Below, one piece after another: positions 27,851-36,824 of a stretch of 50,483 bases of DNA. The first letter of the stretch is position 1. Each line of letters opens with the position of its first letter. This stretch comes from an uncultured Roseburia sp. (GTDB lineage: Bacteria; Bacillota; Clostridia; Lachnospirales; Lachnospiraceae). Location of the stretch: contig CAMUGE010000022.1 in assembly GCA_947088345.1 (NCBI GenBank), positions 1 to 50,483 of the forward strand, read 5' to 3'. The notes beneath the pieces are model-generated. The model did not search any database and was not told where the DNA came from. It was given only the letters and a program-made list of their open reading frames with translations. The position numbers were made by a program, and so were the translations under genes.

Positions 27851-28345
27851 ATGATGGAAGACACCACACCGGCGCTATCTTTTCTGCAGACACTGCTGTA
27901 CAAACTGCCTTCTGCTGCCGCTGCTGTTACCGGAAATGAAGATTTTCCGGATTTGAACGGTATCGTCCGCTTTTACGCCACACCGTATGGAGGAACTTTG
28001 ATCGAATCCGAATTTTTTGAACTACCTGTCACAGATAAAAACGGAGGATTTCAGTTTTACGGATTTCATATTCATGAAAACGGTGACTGTACGATGCCGT
28101 TTTCAGACACCGGAGCGCATTATAATCCGACCGACGCCAAACATCCCCTGCACTATGGGGATCTGATTCCGCTCTTTGGAAACAACGGATACGCATGGTC
28201 CTGTTTTTACAATGAGCGTATCAATATTGCCGAGATTATGGGGAAAAGCATAGTCGTTCATGAAATGCCGGATGATTTTACAACGCAGCCCTCCGGCAAT
28301 TCCGGTGAAAAAATAGGCTGCGGCGTAATCAAAGATATTTCATAA
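27851..28345 (+). CDS. Cu/Zn superoxide dismutase family protein
   Basis: A 164-residue Cu/Zn superoxide dismutase homolog, dismutating superoxide to peroxide and oxygen if active. GFHIHENGDC supplies two Cu ligands, GAHYNP the bridging His, KHPLHYGDL the Zn ligands including Asp, and VVHEMPDDF the last Cu His; GNSGEKIGCGVI ends the fold. All metal ligands appear present. The usual active-site Arg before the CGVI strand is replaced by Lys. Bacterial SodC is normally exported, but no signal peptide or lipobox is visible: the N-terminus is MMEDTTPALSFLQTLLYKLP. AGGAG is six bases before the ATG. A terminator follows, so it is monocistronic. Confidence 0.87.
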   Translation: MMEDTTPALSFLQTLLYKLPSAAAAVTGNEDFPDLNGIVRFYATPYGGTLIESEFFELPVTDKNGGFQFYGFHIHENGDCTMPFSDTGAHYNPTDAKHPLHYGDLIPLFGNNGYAWSCFYNERINIAEIMGKSIVVHEMPDDFTTQPSGNSGEKIGCGVIKDIS

Positions 28346-28387
28346 ACACTGAAAACTAAAATAACCGCCTCCGTCCTAAATCCGGAT

Positions 28388-28420
28388 GAAGAATGCCCGT
28401 TTCGGGGCATTCTTCGGTTT
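28388..28420 (+). terminator. Terminator after the superoxide dismutase gene
   Basis: An 11-bp perfect stem, GAAGAATGCCC (28388-28398) with GGGCATTCTTC (28405-28415), six-base loop, followed by GGTTT. Confidence 0.75.
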
Positions 28421-28582
28421 AAAACTTCGTACATCCCAACACGTAAACCCGGTTTCTATTAACACCCCTGGCGCGACCTTGCGAAGTACTTTTCACACCA
28501 AAACCAATTCGCACGCTTTGTAGAGCATTTTATTCCGGCGTAAAATACGACTCCATTGTCAAATAAATTCTTATCGAAGTAA
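28421..28582. other. Gene-free spacer before the chemoreceptor promoter
   Basis: No open frame with a ribosome site, no repeat and no strong hairpin is visible here. It is simply the spacer between the superoxide dismutase terminator and the next promoter. Confidence 0.6.
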
Positions 28583-28611
28583 TTGACAGAAAAATTTTCG
28601 TCCTATATGAT
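28583..28611 (+). promoter_or_regulatory. Promoter of the chemoreceptor gene
   Basis: TTGACA (28583-28588) and TATGAT (28606-28611) with an ideal 17-bp spacer, about 38 bp before the ATG. It looks like a housekeeping sigma-A promoter rather than a sigma-28 type. Confidence 0.8.
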
Positions 28612-28649
28612 AGTATCATAAAAAACGAAAAGGAGATTGTCACAACACG

Positions 28650-30647
28650 ATGAAAAAGATTCAAACCAAAATTACATTATTAATTGTACTTGCAACTTTG
28701 GGCATTTCCATCATTAACAGCCTCCAGAGTATCGCAATTACAAGGCTTTCCACGATTTCAGCAATTGAAAAGAATTTGTCTGAAACAACAGAGCTTGCCG
28801 CTTTAGCCGCGCAGAACATGATTTCCACCTACACGCTTACGATTGCAGAAATTGCCTCAAATCCAATTCTGCTCAACGATACCGTTTCCGCTGACGAAAA
28901 ACAGGCGCTGATACAAAACCGGGTTGACGCCTATTATATGAGATTCGGCGGCATGGCAGATACTGACGGATTCGACGTTTACCATAATACAAATGTTTCA
29001 CTGGAACCTTATTTTCTTACCGCAATGCGGGGAGAAACATACATATCAACACCCTACATTGACGGAGACGACTCCTATCTGATGATATCTGTCCCCATCA
29101 AAAAAGATGATTCGATACAGGGCGTCCTCTACTTTCAATGCGACGCACTGATTTTACAGTCTATCGTAGAGGGCATACAGATCGGAGAACTCGGAAGCGC
29201 CTATATACTTGACCAGGACGGAACAAAAATTGCCTATCGGGATCACGAAGCCGTAATAAAAAAACAAAACGTCATCCGGGACGCAGAACACAACCCGTCA
29301 GACGAAAACCTGCAAAAACTTGCTGCTATTGAAAAGAAAATGATCGCCGGAGAAAAAGGCGTGGACAAATATGTACACACGGTTGATAAAACAGAATATA
29401 TTCAGGGACATGCTCCAATCCCCGGCACAGACGGCTGGAGTATTGCAGTCACAATTGATGAAAACGAATTTATGCGCTCCGCATATACAGGCAATCTGGT
29501 GCAGTTGATTGTAAGCGCTGTTCTGTTTGTCATCGTGCTGATTTTTTCTGTCTTTGTCTGTCGTTCCATTACAGGACCGATGGTCAAATGCACCAAACGT
29601 CTCGTGGCTCTATCGAACGGCGATTTAAACAGCCCTGTTCCCAGAGTGAAAGGAAAAGACGAAACCCGCGTGCTTTCAGACTCCACCGCCTTTCTGGTAA
29701 AAACACTGCAAACGATCGTCGGAGAAATCGGCACTGTATTAAACAGCATTGCAAACGGTGATCTTACACAGGAATGCAACAGCACAAACTATCCGGGAGA
29801 TTTTAAAATACTGCAGGAGCACCTGCGTACAATCAATCTTAAATTAAACGACACCATGTCCGGCATTGTCCATACCGCCTCCTCATTATCCAATCACTCC
29901 TCACAGGTGGCATTGGCAAGCGACAGTCTCTCCACCGGCTCGATGAAACAGGCAAGCGCTGTCACCGAACTATCGGAGACTGTTGCCGAGATGAGCAAAA
30001 GCGCCAAGAATACAACCGTTTTGGCAAGAGATGCAAAATCCACGGTAAACGACGCCGGAACACAGCTTTTAGAGAGCAGCAGACAGATTGACCAATTAAG
30101 TGAAGCGATGGATCAGATCACCTCTTCCTCAGATGAAATCCGCCGCATTATAGACACTATTGAAGATATTGCTTTCCAGACAAATATTCTGGCGTTAAAC
30201 GCCTCTGTCGAGGCATCCCGCGCCGGTGAGGCAGGCAAAGGATTTGCCGTTGTGGCACATGAAGTACGTGACCTTGCCTCAAAATCTGACCAGGCGGCCA
30301 AAGCAACCCAGGAACTGATTAAAAATACGATCGATTCGATAGAAAAAGGCAGCATAATCATGGAAAAAGTAACCTCATCCGTGTCTGTTGCCGTAGAAAT
30401 GGCAGGTCATGCAGTGGAGCAGATGGAAGTTGTAGCCGATGCGGTGGAGCACCAGACCGGCGCCATTGAACAGGTGAACGAGGGAATCTCAGATATCTCA
30501 AATGTTGTCCAGACCAACTCCGCCGCTTCCGTGGAAAGTGCAGCCACCAGTAAAGAACTTTCCGGTCAGGCTGTTGAATTAAACAGACTGGTCGGAAGTT
30601 TCTCTCTAAAATCAGGGCATACTGGGAACGGAATATCCTCTTTCTAA
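28650..30647 (+). CDS. Methyl-accepting chemotaxis protein
   Basis: A 665-residue transmembrane chemoreceptor. An N-terminal helix (about 7-27) is followed by a large extracellular double-Cache-like sensor (about 30-280), a second membrane helix ([20 protein letters not shown], about 285-304), a HAMP segment and a cytoplasmic signalling domain. The hairpin tip contains [20 protein letters not shown], the conserved CheA/CheW contact, followed by [19 protein letters not shown]. It would report an extracellular small-molecule signal to CheA; the ligand is unknown. No che or flagellar genes are in the window. AAGGAG lies 14 bases before the ATG. Its last 36 bases overlap the convergent EpsG-like gene. 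Confidence 0.94.
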   Translation: MKKIQTKITLLIVLATLGISIINSLQSIAITRLSTISAIEKNLSETTELAALAAQNMISTYTLTIAEIASNPILLNDTVSADEKQALIQNRVDAYYMRFGGMADTDGFDVYHNTNVSLEPYFLTAMRGETYISTPYIDGDDSYLMISVPIKKDDSIQGVLYFQCDALILQSIVEGIQIGELGSAYILDQDGTKIAYRDHEAVIKKQNVIRDAEHNPSDENLQKLAAIEKKMIAGEKGVDKYVHTVDKTEYIQGHAPIPGTDGWSIAVTIDENEFMRSAYTGNLVQLIVSAVLFVIVLIFSVFVCRSITGPMVKCTKRLVALSNGDLNSPVPRVKGKDETRVLSDSTAFLVKTLQTIVGEIGTVLNSIANGDLTQECNSTNYPGDFKILQEHLRTINLKLNDTMSGIVHTASSLSNHSSQVALASDSLSTGSMKQASAVTELSETVAEMSKSAKNTTVLARDAKSTVNDAGTQLLESSRQIDQLSEAMDQITSSSDEIRRIIDTIEDIAFQTNILALNASVEASRAGEAGKGFAVVAHEVRDLASKSDQAAKATQELIKNTIDSIEKGSIIMEKVTSSVSVAVEMAGHAVEQMEVVADAVEHQTGAIEQVNEGISDISNVVQTNSAASVESAATSKELSGQAVELNRLVGSFSLKSGHTGNGISSF

Positions 30648-31724
30648 CAGACTGACATACGGATAAACCTGGTGAAATCCGTTGGCTGCTGCAAATAGAA
30701 AATACCCTGCTCCAAACAGCAGCCATAAAATCAGCACAAAACGATACATCGTCCGCTCTCTCTTACCGCGTTTTTTCTCGCTGCGGTAAGAGGCGATGAT
30801 ATCCGGAACCGCGATCAGAGAAAACACAAACGGGTAAACGGCAAACCGCTCCAAAATAAAGTGTTTTGTGATATAAAAACTGATCAAAATATTATAAAAC
30901 GCACTGTTTAAATAGATTGTGCGGGCCGTCGGGTCCGCAATTCTCCTGCGAAACAAGAACAGCAAAACGCCGTACAAAATTGCCGGGACTACATAGAGAA
31001 ACGTATTCGCATTCCAAAAATACGTGCCAAGATAAGCCGCATATTTCATAGGAAGATACGGCTTTATATAAACAAACAGAGCATCAAATAAAATATAGAC
31101 CAGCAGAGCCGCCCCCGCAGTGAAAACCCAGTACCTGATGGTCGGTTTTTTTGTCAACAGAAAATAAAGAGGCCATACAAACCAAAGAGAATTGTGTAAC
31201 AACCCTCCAATAAGCAAAAGCAGCGTAAACGGTATTATTTTTTTTTCTTTTAAAAAGGGGTATGCAAACAGAAAAAAACACAACGCAATCGACTGCCGCA
31301 CCAGATTCATATGATAGGCCAGAAATTGAAACGTAATATAAAGATAAATACTAACCCATGGCATTTTTGAATAACGGCGCACAAACCAGACCGAAACGGC
31401 CATCAGAAAAATATTGATTCCGGCCAGCGCCGCCGGATAAGAGAAATGCAGAAGCTGAAAAAATTTATAGATCAAAAAGAAACCGGGTTCGTACCAGAAA
31501 TCATGAAAAATAACATCCAGCGTCCACTCCGTTTCCACCATCTCATAGATTAATCGATAAGAAAAATAATCAAAACCGATTGCATAACGAAACGATGTAA
31601 AAAAAACCAGAATAATAAACACTAGCAGAAAGTACAGGTCCCTCGTTCTCGTGTGACATTTTTTTTCTGTTAACAGATACCCCAACACCGTCAGTCCAAA
31701 AATCGTAACATAATAAATTGTCAT
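30612..31724 (-). CDS. EpsG-family membrane protein (polysaccharide polymerase-like)
   Basis: A 370-residue protein made largely of membrane helices (about nine to ten). The N-terminal [18 protein letters not shown], the [18 protein letters not shown] segment and [15 protein letters not shown] are typical of the EpsG family, thought to polymerise exopolysaccharide repeat units or transfer sugars at the membrane. No glycosyltransferase genes are adjacent, so it is an isolated member. GAGGAAG precedes ATG 31724. Its stop lies inside the 3' end of the convergent chemoreceptor gene. Confidence 0.85.
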   Translation of the reverse strand: MTIYYVTIFGLTVLGYLLTEKKCHTRTRDLYFLLVFIILVFFTSFRYAIGFDYFSYRLIYEMVETEWTLDVIFHDFWYEPGFFLIYKFFQLLHFSYPAALAGINIFLMAVSVWFVRRYSKMPWVSIYLYITFQFLAYHMNLVRQSIALCFFLFAYPFLKEKKIIPFTLLLLIGGLLHNSLWFVWPLYFLLTKKPTIRYWVFTAGAALLVYILFDALFVYIKPYLPMKYAAYLGTYFWNANTFLYVVPAILYGVLLFLFRRRIADPTARTIYLNSAFYNILISFYITKHFILERFAVYPFVFSLIAVPDIIASYRSEKKRGKRERTMYRFVLILWLLFGAGYFLFAAANGFHQVYPYVSLLERGYSVPSMP

Positions 31725-31794
31725 GAGGATCTTCCTCTCTCTTCTTTATATACACATACTATAATAGATGACAAATCAAAATTTAGGGTGCCGG

Positions 31795-32391
31795 TTACTG
31801 AATGGATGTCCTGCTTACAACAAACGTAGGCGTTACATTAAATGTCGCATTTTCGGAAACTGCCTGCCCAAGCGTACCCACAACATACATAGCGCCTTCC
31901 TGGTTCGCATCCAGTACCATAACATTCATATCCTGTTTTTTATTGGCCGCAAGCCATCTGGCCTGTGTAAGATTGGCCGGCATCTGATTTTTTGTTTCTT
32001 CCTGTTTTAATCCGATTGCAATCTGATTTGCACCGACTGTACCATTGTCGCTCCACTCGATATTTTTAATCTTATCCAGGTCAACTTTGGTGTAGGTAAC
32101 GTCAACCCGCACCGGAACATTTGAATTATTTTTGACATTGATCCTCGGTGATATTACTTTATTCTGAGTTGAAACGCCATTGCTGATATTAAACGGTACA
32201 AATGTCGGCATCGTCACGGAAAGGATCGTCGGATCGATTGTTCCAACCATCTCCATCTGGCCCGACCCTCCAACCGGAATATCTCTGGTCGAAGTGGCGT
32301 CTGCAGCAAATAAAGAAGACGTATTTGCCGCTGCCGAAAACAGTAGCGATGCAGCCAATGCAAGCTGTAAAAAACGTGTTTTTCTTTTCAT
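31795..32391 (-). CDS. Secreted beta-rich protein of unknown function
   Basis: A 198-residue protein with a clear signal peptide: basic start MKRKTRFLQ, hydrophobic LALAASLLFSAAANTSSLFA and likely cleavage after AxA near residue 29. The mature part starts with a Gly/Ser-rich stretch, then TIDPTILSVTMPTFVPFNIS and alternating beta-strand patterns (PRINVKNNSNVPVRVDVTYT). This resembles small surface beta-sandwich proteins of Firmicutes, including those near WxL-type proteins, but the WxL motif pair is not present and no sorting signal is seen. AGGAGG is six bases before ATG 32391. It follows the anchored protein at 32437 by 45 bp and is probably co-transcribed with it. Function unknown. Confidence 0.75.
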   Translation of the reverse strand: MKRKTRFLQLALAASLLFSAAANTSSLFAADATSTRDIPVGGSGQMEMVGTIDPTILSVTMPTFVPFNISNGVSTQNKVISPRINVKNNSNVPVRVDVTYTKVDLDKIKNIEWSDNGTVGANQIAIGLKQEETKNQMPANLTQARWLAANKKQDMNVMVLDANQEGAMYVVGTLGQAVSENATFNVTPTFVVSRTSIQ

Positions 32392-32436
32392 AAGTATCCT
32401 CCTGCCTGCACCTATTACAGTATGTCTATAACATAT

Positions 32437-32946
32437 TTAATTTTGTATTGTCAGGGTAATCTGCGCCCCTGTCTGTCCAATATACTCCTGCGTCTCCTCG
32501 TCATAAGCCGAAAAATAAGCGGTGGCGTGATACGTTCCCTTTTCCAGCACTTTATCAAGTTTCACAGAATCAATATAAGTACCCGGTTTTAGGTATTTGG
32601 AGGCATACACTTCCTCCTCCGTATCATCTATGCGGATACTTACCTGGAGCAGCTTTGCATTATTTCCCGGATTTTCAATTAAAAGATTTCCTTTTGATGT
32701 TCCGTTTAAAAATACCGGCGACGTATTGATCGAAAATGCAATCATGCTGCGGTCAAGCATTTCCTGCAGCTGCGCTCTTCTCTCATCCAGATCAACGCCG
32801 GGCATAATGCCTACCGTCGCATTATCATCATAGAGCAAGTCCTCTTCCGACGATTTTGTAAACAGGAAATAACACACTGCAACTGTAATCAGCAGCAGCA
32901 AAAGAATCCCTATCACGGACAGCGCTGCTTTTTTTCTTTTACTCAT
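32437..32946 (-). CDS. Membrane-anchored extracytoplasmic protein, unknown
   Basis: A 169-residue protein with a short basic N-terminus (MSKRKKAAL) and one membrane helix (SVIGILLLLLITVAVCYFLF, residues 10-29) that probably remains as an anchor, leaving about 140 residues outside. The outer part has a short helix (DERRAQLQEMLDRSM) and an immunoglobulin-like pattern: FSINTSPVF, GNLLIENPGNNAKLLQVSI, KPGTYIDSVKL, GTYHATAYFSAYDEE. I do not recognise the family. With the secreted neighbour it forms a two-gene surface unit behind a good promoter; interaction between the two is only a hypothesis. Confidence 0.72.
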   Translation of the reverse strand: MSKRKKAALSVIGILLLLLITVAVCYFLFTKSSEEDLLYDDNATVGIMPGVDLDERRAQLQEMLDRSMIAFSINTSPVFLNGTSKGNLLIENPGNNAKLLQVSIRIDDTEEEVYASKYLKPGTYIDSVKLDKVLEKGTYHATAYFSAYDEETQEYIGQTGAQITLTIQN

Positions 32947-32980
32947 TTTTCTTTTACCTCCCAGAATTACTACATAGGTA

Positions 32981-33009
32981 ATTATATTCTATGTATAAGA
33001 AAAAAGCAA
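32981..33009 (-). promoter_or_regulatory. Promoter of the two-gene surface protein unit
   Basis: TTGCTT (33004-33009) and TATAAT (32981-32986) on the minus strand with 17-bp spacing, about 35 bp before ATG 32946. Confidence 0.65.
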
Positions 33010-33079
33010 GAAGTTTTCGACAAAAAACGACATTTTTTGAGCGGGAAAAGTAAAAATTCCACTGCACGGGTCTGTGCAC

Positions 33080-33110
33080 AAAAAAACAGACGGCCATTTT
33101 AGCCGCCTGT
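33080..33110 (-). terminator. Terminator after nifJ
   Basis: A 9-bp stem containing one G-U pair (33102-33110 with 33086-33094) is followed on the minus strand by a run of T. It lies 25 bp after the nifJ stop. Confidence 0.85.
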
Positions 33111-33134
33111 CTTTCTTCTTATTATAATTTTTGA

Positions 33135-36100
33135 TTATTTATATAACTCTACCAAACGAAGCAAATGCTCATAACGCTCTTTCGCTGCATCCTCAGAGTC
33201 TTTAAACAGTTTCTCTGCACGATCCGGAAACGCCCTTGTCAGACGGCTGTAACGTGTCTCGTTATTTAAGAAATCCTGATATGTGCCGTCACCCGGTTTG
33301 GATGTCAGCGTAAACGGATTCTTGCCCTCTGCCTTTAATGCCGGATTGAACGAGAACAAATTCCAGTAACCTGCCGCTACTGCTTTTTTCATTTCATCCT
33401 GGCAGTGATTCATACCGCCTTTGACGCCGTGAAGCTCACACGGAGCATAACCGATGATTAAGGACGGGCCGTTATATGCCTCTGCCTCTGCCAATACCTT
33501 AACGGCATTCGCCATATTTGCACCAAGCGCAATCTGTGCCACATAAACATAGCCGTAGCTCATTGCAATCTCTGCAAGGCTCTTCTTACCGATATCTTTT
33601 CCTGCTGCAGCAAACTGGCAAACCTCACCGATATTGGAAGCTTTGGAAGCCTGACCGCCTGTATTGGAATACATCTCGGTATCAAATACCATAACGTTTA
33701 CATTCTCGCCGGAAGCAAGCACATGATCTAATCCGCCAAAACCGATATCATATGCCCAGCCGTCACCGCCGAAGATCCAGATGGATTTTTTCGCGAGATA
33801 ATATTTCTTCTCAAGCGCTGCCGCTGCATCCGGGCATCCTGCCGCTGCCGCTTTTTCAAGCTCTGCTACAAGGGCGTCCGTAGCCGCTGCGTTTGCTTTT
33901 GTATCGTTCTTTGTCTCTTCAAATTTTGCAAAAGCTGCTTTCAATGCATCGTCTGCTTTATCGGAAGAAGCGCATTTCGCTGCACTTGCAACTGCCTGCT
34001 CACGAAGCACTCTCTGTCCGATTTCCATACCAAGTCCATGCTCCGCATTATCCTCAAACAAGGAGTTTGCCCATGCCGGACCCTTGCCGGAATCTTTATT
34101 TACTGTATACGGTGATGTTGCTGCAGGACCGCCCCAGATGGAAGAACATCCTGTCGCATTGCTGATGTACATATGCTCGCCGAACAGCTGTGTGATCAGA
34201 CGCGCATAGGAAGTTTCCGCACATCCCGCACAGGAACCGGAAAACTCAAGCAGCGGCTGGTTGAACTGAGAACCCTTTACCGTATTATCTGCCGGCATAC
34301 CCGGTTTCTTGCCAACGTTTGCAACCAGATAATCGAATACCGGCTGCTCTGCCGCCTGTGACTCCTGCGGAACCATTGCGATGGCGCCGACCGGACAAAC
34401 GGTGATACACTCGCCGCATCCCATACAGTCAAGCGGGGAAACGCTCATCGTATATTTGTACTCGCCGGCTTTTGGTTTCATATCGGCAAGTTTGATCTGC
34501 TCCGGTGCAGCTTTTACCTCGTCCTCGCTTAACATAAACGGACGAATGGTTGCATGGGAACATACAAACGCACACTGGTTACACTGGATACACTTCTCAG
34601 CATCCCAGGTAGGAACCGTAACGGCTGTGCCGCGCTTCTCATATGCTGCAGCGCCGTGCTCGAACTGTCCGTCCGGATTGCCTGCAAATGCGGATACCGG
34701 AAGAGAATCGCCATCCATTAATGCGATCGGATTCATCAGTTCTTTTACCATCTTAACAGTTTCCGGACGTCCCTTTAACTCTGCCGGAGCCGGGTCTGCC
34801 GCCGGGTTGAACCAGGAAGCCGGAATCTCTACTTTGTGTACTGCATCTACGCCGGCGTCAATTGCCTTGTAGTTCATCTCTACGACTGCGTCGCCTTTTT
34901 TGCCGTAGGACTTCTTTGCAGCCTGTTTCATGAAGTCTACTGCCTCTTCAATCGGCATTACGTTTGCCAGTTTAAAGAACGCGGACTGTAAGATCGTATT
35001 GGTACGTTTGCCCATACCGATCTCAATCGCTTTGTCAATCGCGTTGATCGTATATAACTGAATATTGTTGTCTGCAATGTATTTCTTTGCTTCTGCGTTC
35101 AGATGATGCTCCAGCTCTTCGTCAGACCACTGGCAGTTAATCATAAATACACCGCCCGGTTTTACATCCTGAACCATCTTAAAGCCCTTTGTCACATAAG
35201 ACGGATTGTGGCATGCCACAAAGTCCGCCTGATTGATATAATACGGGCTTCTGATCGGCTTGTCGCCAAATCTTAAGTGGGAAATTGTAACGCCGCCTGT
35301 TTTCTTCGAATCATACTGGAAATATGCCTGGATATATTTGTCCGTATGATCACCGATAATCTTTGTGGAGTTCTTATTCGCGCCAACCGTACCGTCTCCG
35401 CCAAGACCCCAGAATTTGCACTCAACCGTACCCTCTGCGGATGTAATCGGCGCCGGTTTTACTTCCGGTAAGCTTAAGTTTGTCACATCGTCCACGATAC
35501 CGATGGTAAATCTTCTCTTCGGCGCGTCTTTCTCCAGCTCTGTATATACGGCAAACAGAGAAGACGGCGGAGTATCTTTGGATCCGAGTCCATAACGGCC
35601 GCCCGTAAGCACGATTGTGTCAAGTCCTGCCTCGCGCAGTGTGGTTGCTACGTCTAAGTACAGCGGATCTGCAAGTGCGCCCGGCTCTTTCGTCCTGTCT
35701 AAGACGGCGACTTTCTTTGTTGTCTTCGGAAGCGCTTTTAAGAATGACTCTGATACCCATGGACGGTACAGGCGAACCTTGATCAGTCCGACTTTCTCAC
35801 CCTTAGCCGTCAGGTAATCAATTACTTCCTCCGCCACGTCGTTTACGGAACCCATCGCTACGATTACACGCTCTGCGTCCTCTGCGCCGTAATAGTTAAA
35901 TAAATCATAATTAGTGCCAAGTTTCTCATTGATCTTAGCCATATATTTCTCAACGATTGCCGGCAGTTCATTGTAAGCCGTATTACAAGCCTCGCGGTGC
36001 TGGAAGAATACGTCGCCGTTCTCATGGGAACCGCGCATTGCCGGATGCTCCGGATTTAACGCATGTGCGCGGAATGCCTTTACAGCGTCCATATTGCACA

Positions 36101-36680
36101 TTTCTTTTAAATCTGCGAAATCCCATTTCTCGATTTTCTGAATCTCGTGGGAAGTACGGAAACCGTCAAAGAAGTTGATAAACGGAACTTTTCCCTCGAT
36201 CGTTGCAAGATGCGCAACCGGGCTTAAGTCCATAACTTCCTGTGTGTTTGTCTCACACAACATAGCGAAACCTGTCTGACGGCAGGCATATACGTCACTG
36301 TGATCACCAAAAATATTTAATGACTGTGTTGCGACAGTACGTGCAGATACATCAAATACACAGGGCAGCATCTCACCTGCAATCTTGTACATATTCGGGA
36401 TCATAAGAAGCAGACCCTGCGATGCAGTAAATGTTGTCGTAAGCGCGCCCGCTGCAAGGGAACCGTGAACTGCTCCCGCCGCTCCCGCTTCTGACTCCAT
36501 CTCCACAACCTTGACCTGATTGCCAAAGATATTTTCCTGTCCCGCTGCAGACCACTGATCTACGGAATCTGCCATCGGGCTGGAAGGTGTGATTGGGTAA
36601 ATAGCTGCTACATCTGTAAACGCATATGCCACATGTGCGGCAGCTGTATTACCGTCCATTGACTGTTTTGCTCTGGACAT
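33135..36680 (-). CDS. nifJ: Pyruvate:ferredoxin (flavodoxin) oxidoreductase
   Basis: A 1181-residue single-chain PFOR that converts pyruvate and CoA to acetyl-CoA, CO2 and reduced ferredoxin, central to fermentative energy metabolism. The N-terminal domain starts MSRAKQSMDGNTAAAHVAYAF with PITPSSPMAD. Two 4Fe-4S ferredoxin motifs lie near the middle (CIQCNQCAFVC and CMGCGECITVC), a further cluster Cys in GSCAGCAETSYARL, and the thiamine-pyrophosphate domain includes GGDGWAYDIGFGGLDHV and DTEMYSNTGGQ. Length is as expected. An Ala/Asp/Lys-rich stretch around residues 910-960 precedes the TPP motif. GGAGGA before the ATG, a consensus promoter and a terminator show a monocistronic, strongly expressed gene. 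Confidence 0.97.
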   Translation of the reverse strand: MSRAKQSMDGNTAAAHVAYAFTDVAAIYPITPSSPMADSVDQWSAAGQENIFGNQVKVVEMESEAGAAGAVHGSLAAGALTTTFTASQGLLLMIPNMYKIAGEMLPCVFDVSARTVATQSLNIFGDHSDVYACRQTGFAMLCETNTQEVMDLSPVAHLATIEGKVPFINFFDGFRTSHEIQKIEKWDFADLKEMCNMDAVKAFRAHALNPEHPAMRGSHENGDVFFQHREACNTAYNELPAIVEKYMAKINEKLGTNYDLFNYYGAEDAERVIVAMGSVNDVAEEVIDYLTAKGEKVGLIKVRLYRPWVSESFLKALPKTTKKVAVLDRTKEPGALADPLYLDVATTLREAGLDTIVLTGGRYGLGSKDTPPSSLFAVYTELEKDAPKRRFTIGIVDDVTNLSLPEVKPAPITSAEGTVECKFWGLGGDGTVGANKNSTKIIGDHTDKYIQAYFQYDSKKTGGVTISHLRFGDKPIRSPYYINQADFVACHNPSYVTKGFKMVQDVKPGGVFMINCQWSDEELEHHLNAEAKKYIADNNIQLYTINAIDKAIEIGMGKRTNTILQSAFFKLANVMPIEEAVDFMKQAAKKSYGKKGDAVVEMNYKAIDAGVDAVHKVEIPASWFNPAADPAPAELKGRPETVKMVKELMNPIALMDGDSLPVSAFAGNPDGQFEHGAAAYEKRGTAVTVPTWDAEKCIQCNQCAFVCSHATIRPFMLSEDEVKAAPEQIKLADMKPKAGEYKYTMSVSPLDCMGCGECITVCPVGAIAMVPQESQAAEQPVFDYLVANVGKKPGMPADNTVKGSQFNQPLLEFSGSCAGCAETSYARLITQLFGEHMYISNATGCSSIWGGPAATSPYTVNKDSGKGPAWANSLFEDNAEHGLGMEIGQRVLREQAVASAAKCASSDKADDALKAAFAKFEETKNDTKANAAATDALVAELEKAAAAGCPDAAAALEKKYYLAKKSIWIFGGDGWAYDIGFGGLDHVLASGENVNVMVFDTEMYSNTGGQASKASNIGEVCQFAAAGKDIGKKSLAEIAMSYGYVYVAQIALGANMANAVKVLAEAEAYNGPSLIIGYAPCELHGVKGGMNHCQDEMKKAVAAGYWNLFSFNPALKAEGKNPFTLTSKPGDGTYQDFLNNETRYSRLTRAFPDRAEKLFKDSEDAAKERYEHLLRLVELYK

Positions 36681-36717
36681 TACTATTCCTCCTTAAAATT
36701 ATAATGAATTTATGCTT

Positions 36718-36746
36718 ATTTTAGCATTTAATCTGTCGATTGTAAA
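36718..36746 (-). promoter_or_regulatory. nifJ promoter
   Basis: TTTACA (36741-36746) and TAAAAT (36718-36723) on the minus strand with 17-bp spacing, about 37 bp before the nifJ ATG. Confidence 0.75.
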
Positions 36747-36824
36747 GGCTTCCTGCTGTACGAAAACAAGTACAACCTGCAACTTTACGCAAAATTTTAT
36801 CCTGTTTTGTCATTCGCTGTCATT

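Noticed and set aside
34381-34872. 163-codon open frame antisense to nifJ
   Set aside because: It is a shadow of the strongly conserved ferredoxin-domain coding region, with no ribosome site or recognisable protein.
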